From Helicobacteraceae bacterium (GTDB lineage Bacteria; Campylobacterota; Campylobacteria; Campylobacterales; Sulfurimonadaceae): a stretch of 11,806 bases of DNA. The translations under genes and the position numbers were made by a program. The notes below the pieces were generated by a model. That model had not been told where the DNA came from. It did no database searches and saw only the letters and a program-made list of their open reading frames with translations. Numbering within the stretch: the stretch's first letter is position 1; each line of letters opens with the position of its first letter. Below are positions 6,250-11,806 of this stretch, in pieces. Location of the stretch: contig JAUVKK010000007.1 of the NCBI GenBank assembly GCA_030596305.1, forward strand, positions 1 through 11,806, in the 5' to 3' direction.

Positions 6250-9200
6250 CTATTTATTCTTTTCCGCCTTCTTGATCGACTTCTGTGCTTTGTCTATGTA
6301 GTGGACAGGGAAGGTGAGTGTACGCTTGATGATGTTGAACGAGCCTACACCGATATCTTTTGCCAGAGTGCTTTTAACGACAGGTTCGTCAAGTGGTCCG
6401 GTCATCGTTATGGTGGTCGTTGCAGTATTGTCCTTTTTTCCAACAAGAATGTAGCCCAAAAGAGGTATCTTTGAGAGGTTTGTCGTTGCTTGGGTAACCA
6501 GAGATATCTCAACATCTTGTGTCATGTTTGCAATATCGACACTTCCCGTGCCGTTAAAGGCAAGCTCATCGGCATTGACATGAAAAGCGATAATATCCAT
6601 GACTTTATCTTTGATGGAAAAGCTTGCATATCCTTCGTGGACCAAGAGGCCTTTAGAGGTGTATTGCGGGGCTGAGAAGGTGACTAGGGCAGGGATGGTG
6701 TTGAGCAGGGCAAAGATGTTGTTCAGTGACTTGTAATCCTTGATGATGGTCTCTTTTATCTGGACTATGCCATCTATTTTCTCATCCTTTCCCGTGACAT
6801 AAAAGGCAAACTCTCCGCCTCTGAAGTCTGAGAACTCTGCAAGGCCATCCATAAACTTGTCATTGAAGTTATCACCATAGATAAAGAACTGTTTATCATA
6901 ATACTCCAAGAAGGCACCGCCATTTTTTCCATGCAGCAGCTGGGCATTTAGACGATCGTCTTTGTATTGTAGAAGCAGTTTATCGGCCAATGCACGACGA
7001 TCTTTGTTAATATAGAGGTAGCTCTGAGTAGCTTCTATGTCGACTTCAAAATTGCTTTTAGATTGATTTTTGTCAGATGCAGGATGATCACCGATAAAGT
7101 CCAGAATAGCAAAAATATCAATACCAATTTTGTCACTTTGGATCTTGAGACGATCGCCTTTCAGATAAGCTTTTATATTATTATTTAAAAAGAGATCAAC
7201 TGCCCCATTATTATAATTTCCATTAAAGTTGATGGTCTTTATGGGGATATTATCTTTAACTAAGATCTCATATGGGTAAGGAACATGTCCGTAGAAGCTT
7301 ATTTTGTCATTATGCGCTTTAGAATGTAAATGAACAGCACCTTTGGTGATATTGTACTCTTGCATAAAAGGTGAGTGCTGTGCAACATGTTTGATATCTT
7401 TGACACTCATATCCCAGCCTGTACCGTTGTTTATATAAGTAAGGTCAAAAGTAGGAAGATGTATATGCTGCTCATCTCTCTTTTTATCGATGACCACATT
7501 AATATCCTCTTCTATTTTCAATAATTGTGTGTCGCCTATATTGGCTTGAAGCTCTTTAAGTGTGAACCTTCCTGCTCCTGTTTTTATATTATAGGCGCCG
7601 TAAAGATGAGAATTAACGATATCTGCCAATGCAAAATGAACATCTTTGACATATAAAAGATCACTGCTGTATGAGAGTGTGGAAGGGTGTACTATGAGTT
7701 TTGTACCGCCAAGCTTCCAGTGAGATCTCTTTTTAACGTCAAGATAGACACCATCTCTGTATTTGATATTCAATGGAATACTGGTCTGGTTTAATGACAG
7801 GAGTGGAGTATTGAGCTTTAAAAGATCAGCAATTAATTCTGTCTCAAGTTTTTTTATGTCAAAAGTACCGGTAACATAGGCTTTTAAAATATCTTCACTG
7901 CTTAACATGGTTGTAGGAAATGTCCCGCTAAGTGTTAGGAAGTCAAAAGGGGCATCTACCTGGTTAAGCGTTATAATCCTTTTGTTTAGACGCCAATAGG
8001 ATTTAGGTATGGAGAGGTAATCGCCATTTGGGTCAATAGTATAAGAAAACTTCAGTTTTTTATGATCAGGATCCATTCTAAACAGGGTCTCACCATTTTT
8101 AAACTGCAATGTATTAACGGTGATATTAAATTTCCCTTTTTGCTTAACAGGGTCAAGGTTTCCGGCAAGGTCAGCTACTATTGCCCCGTCAAGTAGAGAA
8201 GCATTTAGGCTCTTGATATCGATATTTGTGTTTTTAAGTCTGACATGTACATCTTTAACACTGATATCTGTGTTTGAGAAGTTAAAGACTGCTTTTTTTG
8301 TAGAAAATTTTCCCTCAGCAGTGACGTCAATATCGCCTAGAGTCACCCATATCCCTAGTTTGACTCTTGTTCTTCCCTTGGTCTGATAGAAGGGTAGGTT
8401 TATTTTATAGCCTTTGAGCCAAGTTGTTAACTTTGGAGTAAGGCGTGCAGTAAGGTCGACATCAACACTCAAAAGAGGGTTCAAAGGGTTCTCAAAGTCG
8501 ATCTTTATCCAGGTTTTTCCTCCGGGTTGACCATAAAAGGTCGCGTTTCTAGGGTAGATATAAAGAACACGATCATTAAATGCAAGATCGATTTGAGGTG
8601 CAATTGCTGGGGCATAACCAGGTGCAAAAATGTACTCTGCATTTTTATAATATGCTTTAACATCGAGTGTGTCAAGAAACGAGATAGGATCATCATAAAA
8701 CAGGGTGCCCTTAAAATACTCTAGGTGCAGTGCTTCACCTTTTAGATAGTCTGCTATCCAAGGCTGAATAGCTGGGTGCAGACCAGTCATCCTAACAACA
8801 GGGTCAAGGTCTTTGGTAATGACCTCTGAACCTTGCCCCCATACACGTACCTTCTCCTTGTCTGCTAAGAGCAGAATTTTAAGAGGCAGAGTGTCTGTAA
8901 CATTTATATTGATATCGCCATAGAGACGGTGTTCGTAGGTGTCTGCAACAATATCGCCATATAAGGTGGTCATTGTTGAGGATTCAGAGAACTCTTTTAT
9001 AGAGAGAAGCAGCAGATGATCGTTCATATCTATATCGGCAAGCAGTCGGAGCGTTGGTCCATTGACCTCTATATACCCTGCCTCTTCCTCTATGTAACGA
9101 AAAGTAGCATTAATGTCGTTGACCTGGATATGCCTAATATTTACTTCTGAGAAGAAGGTGTCTAAAACACGGGACTGCTTTAGTATTTCTCTAGCGTCAA

Positions 9201-9453
9201 GGCTTTTAAGATCAAACTCACTCTTTGTGTTACTTTTTGTAATTTTTATCGAATCGATGTCAACGACAATCTTTTCATCCCACTTTATGTATAATTGCTC
9301 AATTTTTAAACCTGGCAGTATGAACGTGTCCAGTTTTAGACCGATATGCAGTGTAAAATAGATAGTAAAAAGAGTAACAGATATGAAAATAAGTAAGTCG
9401 ATGATAGCAGAATGGATAGTGGAGATAGCCTTGATTATCGTGCTGTCGTTCAT
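6250..9453 (-). CDS. Large AsmA-like (YhdP/DUF3971-type) envelope protein
   Basis: Encodes 1067 residues. The N terminus has one transmembrane helix (about 16-39, IIDLLIFISVTLFTIYFTL), leaving about 1,025 residues in the periplasm. The body is rich in short beta-strand repeats, such as LDVKAYYKNAEYIFAPGYAP and INFNGNYNNGAVDLFLNNN, as in the long beta-groove AsmA/TamB proteins. The C-terminal part (about 930-1050) carries the AsmA-like ending: FNGTGSVDIANMTQDVEI, SKIPLLGYILVGKK and TMTGPLDEPVVKSTLA. In E. coli, YhdP, TamB and YdbH are needed for phospholipid movement to the outer membrane; that role here is inference. The start at 9453 has AGG six bases upstream, and no other ATG would keep the helix, so the 71-bp overlap with mltG appears real. 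Family assignment is strong; the exact subfamily is less so. Confidence 0.85.
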   Translation of the reverse strand: MNDSTIIKAISTIHSAIIDLLIFISVTLFTIYFTLHIGLKLDTFILPGLKIEQLYIKWDEKIVVDIDSIKITKSNTKSEFDLKSLDAREILKQSRVLDTFFSEVNIRHIQVNDINATFRYIEEEAGYIEVNGPTLRLLADIDMNDHLLLLSIKEFSESSTMTTLYGDIVADTYEHRLYGDININVTDTLPLKILLLADKEKVRVWGQGSEVITKDLDPVVRMTGLHPAIQPWIADYLKGEALHLEYFKGTLFYDDPISFLDTLDVKAYYKNAEYIFAPGYAPAIAPQIDLAFNDRVLYIYPRNATFYGQPGGKTWIKIDFENPLNPLLSVDVDLTARLTPKLTTWLKGYKINLPFYQTKGRTRVKLGIWVTLGDIDVTAEGKFSTKKAVFNFSNTDISVKDVHVRLKNTNIDIKSLNASLLDGAIVADLAGNLDPVKQKGKFNITVNTLQFKNGETLFRMDPDHKKLKFSYTIDPNGDYLSIPKSYWRLNKRIITLNQVDAPFDFLTLSGTFPTTMLSSEDILKAYVTGTFDIKKLETELIADLLKLNTPLLSLNQTSIPLNIKYRDGVYLDVKKRSHWKLGGTKLIVHPSTLSYSSDLLYVKDVHFALADIVNSHLYGAYNIKTGAGRFTLKELQANIGDTQLLKIEEDINVVIDKKRDEQHIHLPTFDLTYINNGTGWDMSVKDIKHVAQHSPFMQEYNITKGAVHLHSKAHNDKISFYGHVPYPYEILVKDNIPIKTINFNGNYNNGAVDLFLNNNIKAYLKGDRLKIQSDKIGIDIFAILDFIGDHPASDKNQSKSNFEVDIEATQSYLYINKDRRALADKLLLQYKDDRLNAQLLHGKNGGAFLEYYDKQFFIYGDNFNDKFMDGLAEFSDFRGGEFAFYVTGKDEKIDGIVQIKETIIKDYKSLNNIFALLNTIPALVTFSAPQYTSKGLLVHEGYASFSIKDKVMDIIAFHVNADELAFNGTGSVDIANMTQDVEISLVTQATTNLSKIPLLGYILVGKKDNTATTTITMTGPLDEPVVKSTLAKDIGVGSFNIIKRTLTFPVHYIDKAQKSIKKAEKNK
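9354..9359 (+). promoter_or_regulatory. Possible -10 box for mltG inside the AsmA-like gene
   Basis: TAAAAT preceded by TG would place transcription start near 9366, about 17 bases before the mltG ATG. An alternative perfect TATAAT lies further up at 9290-9295. No clear -35 element is visible for either. Both lie within the AsmA-like coding region. Confidence 0.3.
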
Positions 9454-10327
9454 GTACTACCTAAACATGGGCCTGACGACCTCAAAAGTGCTGTATGTGC
9501 CTCAGGGCTCAATAACCAAGATTATAACACATTTACAAGACAATAACATCGATGTTTCGCCCTTAGATGCCTTTTTAATGCGTTTTATTGGAATGCCTCA
9601 GCAGGGGTGGATCAATATCGGTACCACTGAGTTAACCCATGCTGACTTCCTTAACCGTCTCTCTACGGCAAAAGCAGCGATGAAAAATGTGACACTTATC
9701 CCTGGAGAAACCACCTATATCTTTTTAGAGCAGATGGCAAAGCAGCTTGACCTTGACCACAAAACACTGTTAAAAGAGTTTAAAAAGCAGTCTCCTTATA
9801 AAGAGGGTGCTTTTGTACCGGACACCTACAAATTGCCTCGAGGAATAACAGAAGAAGCTGTTATCGCTTTACTATTGAAACGCTCTGATAAGAAGATGAA
9901 AGAGTGGTCACAAAAGATCTTTGGTACCTATAATGAAGCGAAGTGGTACAAGTACCTTACATTAGCTTCTGTCATCCAAAAGGAGGCAGCTTCTGTTGAA
10001 GAGATGCCGACTGTCGGCTCCGTTATTCAGAATCGTCTGAACAAGGGTATGAAGCTTCAGATGGACGGTGCACTCAATTATGGGAAATATTCACACATCA
10101 AGATCACACCGAAACGTATTCGTAATGACAAAACAGCCTACAATACCTATAAGTATAAGGGCATTCCTGACGACCCTGTCTGCAATGTAAGCCTTCCGGC
10201 CATTCGTGCAGCTATCTTTCCGGCTAAGACAAATTACCTCTATTTTATGAAAAACAGACAGGGAAAGCACGATTTTACACGTTACTATTCTACACATATA
10301 CGCAATGTAAAGCGTGCTACCAAATGA
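9383..10327 (+). CDS. mltG: Endolytic murein transglycosylase MltG (YceG family)
   Basis: Encodes 314 residues, close to the usual size of 320-340. MltG is an inner-membrane lytic transglycosylase that cleaves nascent glycan strands and is thought to set their length. One transmembrane helix lies at about 12-31 (IVEIALIIVLSFMYYLNMGL), followed by a LysM-like region (about 35-150) and the catalytic domain. The catalytic glutamate is E201 in LASVIQKEAA, and E206/E207 and NRL (217-219) are in the expected places. The normal LQ-x-DPT-x-x-YG motif reads LQMDGALNYG (225-234), with Gly-Ala replacing Pro-Thr. The C terminus YLYFMKNRQGKHDFTRYYST is typical. Start 9383 or the internal ATG at 9401 are both possible; a later start would destroy the helix. 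Ribosome binding is weak (AAAAGAG about 10 bases upstream). Its 5' end overlaps the divergent AsmA-like gene. Confidence 0.92.
   Translation: MKISKSMIAEWIVEIALIIVLSFMYYLNMGLTTSKVLYVPQGSITKIITHLQDNNIDVSPLDAFLMRFIGMPQQGWINIGTTELTHADFLNRLSTAKAAMKNVTLIPGETTYIFLEQMAKQLDLDHKTLLKEFKKQSPYKEGAFVPDTYKLPRGITEEAVIALLLKRSDKKMKEWSQKIFGTYNEAKWYKYLTLASVIQKEAASVEEMPTVGSVIQNRLNKGMKLQMDGALNYGKYSHIKITPKRIRNDKTAYNTYKYKGIPDDPVCNVSLPAIRAAIFPAKTNYLYFMKNRQGKHDFTRYYSTHIRNVKRATK
9521..9529 (-). promoter_or_regulatory. Extended -10 promoter for the AsmA-like gene inside mltG
   Basis: The minus strand reads TGTTATAAT, a perfect extended -10 (TGnTATAAT). It would start transcription near 9514, about 61 bases before the AsmA-like ATG. 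It lies inside the mltG coding region, as the head-to-head overlap requires. No good -35 box is seen at normal spacing, which an extended -10 can tolerate. Confidence 0.45.
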
Positions 10328-10340
10328 AACACTGCTGTTT
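10327..10340 (+). terminator. Weak hairpin at the mltG stop, doubtful terminator
   Basis: AAACA-ctgc-TGTTT forms a 5-bp AT-rich stem beginning at the last base of the mltG stop codon. Only AGTTTG follows, so termination would be weak. The rest of the 99-bp gap holds the promoter of the next gene. Confidence 0.2.
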
Positions 10341-10387
10341 AGTTTGATGTGAAAATGGTGTGAATAACTTATAGTTTACATTTGTAG

Positions 10388-10396
10388 TGATAAAAT
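10388..10396 (+). promoter_or_regulatory. Probable extended -10 promoter of the isocitrate dehydrogenase gene
   Basis: TGATAAAAT fits the extended -10 form TGnTAtAAT with one mismatch. Transcription would begin near 10402, about 25 bases before the ATG. The -35 position (10368-10373, CTTATA) is weak. A clear ribosome-binding site GAGGA lies at 10414-10418, eight bases before the start. Confidence 0.5.
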
Positions 10397-10426
10397 GTCC
10401 TATCTTAAAAATCGAGGACACAACAC

Positions 10427-11806
10427 ATGTCAAAAATCATTTGGTCAGTAATTGATGAAGCTCCAGCACTAGCGACTTACTCGCTACTCCCTATCGTTAA
10501 CGCGTTTACACAAGCAGCAGGCGTTGAAGTTGTCACTAGTGACATCTCACTATCAGGTCGCGTTCTTGCAGCAATGGGTCTTGCTAAAGACGAACTATCT
10601 GAGTTAGGTAAAGTTGTTTTACAAGACGATGGAAACATCATCAAACTTCCAAACATCTCTGCATCTGTTGGACAGCTTAAAGATTGTATTGCTGAACTTC
10701 AAGGTCAAGGTTTTGATATTCCTGATTATCCTGAAAACCCAGCAAATGATGCTGAAAAAGCTACACAAGCTAAATACTCTACGTGTTTAGGTTCTGCTGT
10801 TAATCCTGTTCTTCGTGAAGGTAACTCAGACAGACGTGCTGCAGCAGCTGTTAAGAAATTTGCTCAAAAGAACCCACATAAATTACGTGCATTCCCAGAA
10901 GCTCCTAAATCTTATGTAGCTCACATGGAAGGTAACGGAGACTTTTTTGGTAACGAGAAATCAGTTACAGTAGAAAAAGCTCAAAAAGTTACTATCGCAC
11001 TTAACGGTAAAGAATTAACTTCAGTTGATGCTATTGATGGTGAAATCCTTGATGGTACATTCATGTCAATTGCTGCACTTAACACTTTTTACAAAAAGAC
11101 TATCGCAGATGCTAAGAAAAATGATGTTTTATGGTCACTACACCTTAAAGCAACAATGATGAAAATCTCTGATCCAATTATGTTTGGTCACGGTTTCAAA
11201 GCATTCTTCCCAGAAGTATTCGCTAAATATGCAGATGTGTTTGCAGAACTAAACGTTGCACCTAACCAAGGTATGTCTGACTTAGAGAAGAAAATTGCTG
11301 GTCACGCAAAAGAAGCTGAGATCAAAGCAGCATTCTTAGCAGTAGTTGAAGGTGATTCTCCAAAGATCGCTATGGTTGATTCTGATAAAGGTACAACTAA
11401 CTTCAATGCATCAAATGATGTAATTATTGATGCTTCAATGCCAGTTGTTGTTCGTGAAGGTGGTAAGCAATGGGATAGAACAGGCGCTGCAGTTGAATGT
11501 GTTGCTGTTGTTCCAGATTCTACTTACGCAATGTTTCACCAAGAAATGGTAGCTGACTGTGTTAAAAATGGTCAGTACGATGTTTCTACAATGGGTACAA
11601 TGCAAAATATCGGTCTTATGGCTCAAAAAGCTGAAGAGTACGGTTCTCACCCAACAACTTTCGAACTAGCTGAAGCTGGTACGGTTACTGTTACTGGTTC
11701 AATTGATGGTGAAATGATGTCTTTTGAATGTGAAGCTGGTGATATCTGGAGAATGTCTCGTACTAAAGATATTCCAATCAAAGACTGGGTTCGTTTAACT
11801 GTTGAA
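10427..11806 (+). CDS. icd: Monomeric NADP-dependent isocitrate dehydrogenase, 3' end missing
   Basis: The first 460 codons of a protein normally about 735-745 residues long; it runs off the right edge. The enzyme interconverts isocitrate + NADP+ and 2-oxoglutarate + CO2 + NADPH in the cytoplasm, in the TCA cycle or, in autotrophic Campylobacterota, in the reverse direction. The monomeric (type II) family is shown by LGSAVNPVLREGNSDRR. Its S123, N126, R130 and R136 have the same spacing as the isocitrate-binding S132, N135, R139 and R145 of the Azotobacter enzyme. Further family marks are SLHLKATMMKISDPIMFGH (about 237-255), with K246 fitting the catalytic lysine by the same offset, and IDASMP (334-339). 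The C-terminal NADP-binding part is outside the window. The start has GAGGA at good spacing. Codon choice is more biased (GAA, AAA, GCT, TTA/CTT) than in neighbouring genes, as expected for high expression. Confidence 0.96.
   Translation, partial: MSKIIWSVIDEAPALATYSLLPIVNAFTQAAGVEVVTSDISLSGRVLAAMGLAKDELSELGKVVLQDDGNIIKLPNISASVGQLKDCIAELQGQGFDIPDYPENPANDAEKATQAKYSTCLGSAVNPVLREGNSDRRAAAAVKKFAQKNPHKLRAFPEAPKSYVAHMEGNGDFFGNEKSVTVEKAQKVTIALNGKELTSVDAIDGEILDGTFMSIAALNTFYKKTIADAKKNDVLWSLHLKATMMKISDPIMFGHGFKAFFPEVFAKYADVFAELNVAPNQGMSDLEKKIAGHAKEAEIKAAFLAVVEGDSPKIAMVDSDKGTTNFNASNDVIIDASMPVVVREGGKQWDRTGAAVECVAVVPDSTYAMFHQEMVADCVKNGQYDVSTMGTMQNIGLMAQKAEEYGSHPTTFELAEAGTVTVTGSIDGEMMSFECEAGDIWRMSRTKDIPIKDWVRLTVE

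Noticed and set aside
8120..8386. 88-codon plus-strand frame with a hydrophobic look inside the AsmA-like gene
   Set aside because: Antisense to clear AsmA-like coding sequence; no ribosome-binding site or promoter.
10427..11806. Horizontal transfer of the isocitrate dehydrogenase gene, suggested by its different codon use
   Set aside because: The bias is that of a highly expressed gene, and the monomeric form is known in this phylum; no mobile-element boundary is seen.

Overview
The window looks like a chromosomal segment of a free-living Campylobacterota (epsilonproteobacterial) organism, probably of the Sulfurimonas/Sulfuricurvum/Sulfurovum kind. Reasons: moderate-to-low GC, a lolA-secA-lolC-type cluster of the sort known from this phylum, a SecA carrying MAGRGVDI, and a monomeric (type II) NADP isocitrate dehydrogenase. 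The species-level guess is inference.

Layout, left to right. (1) Bases 1-1334, minus strand: 5' part of a six-helix membrane protein with PAS and GGDEF domains, cut by the window edge. (2) 1335-1557: its promoter and an unexplained stem-loop. (3) 1558-2073, minus: lolA, the periplasmic lipoprotein carrier. (4) 2074-2242: divergent lolA/secA control region with a clear promoter for each gene and a perfect 12-bp palindrome between them. (5) 2243-4822, plus: secA, followed with a 1-base overlap by a LolC/LolE-type permease gene (4822-6027). (6) 6028-6249: convergent intergenic region with three separate hairpins: a centred 110-bp imperfect palindrome overlapping the permease stop codon, a 20-bp ATTCCC-N8-GGGAAT repeat, and a rho-independent terminator. 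(7) 6250-9453, minus: a large AsmA/YhdP-like envelope protein. (8) 9383-10327, plus: mltG, whose start lies inside the first codons of the AsmA-like gene, so the two divergent genes overlap head to head by 71 bp. (9) 10427 to the right edge: first 460 codons of the monomeric isocitrate dehydrogenase gene.

How the genes fit together. Positions 1558-10327 form an envelope-biogenesis block: SecA drives export through SecYEG, the LolC/E-type permease and LolA move lipoproteins off the inner membrane, the AsmA-like protein probably helps lipid traffic to the outer membrane, and MltG trims nascent peptidoglycan. The flanking genes belong to c-di-GMP signalling (left) and the (reductive) TCA cycle (right). 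No tRNA, rRNA, CRISPR array, transposase gene or phage gene was seen. No complete undescribed multi-gene system is evident. The least explained items are the 110-bp palindrome and the head-to-head gene overlap.
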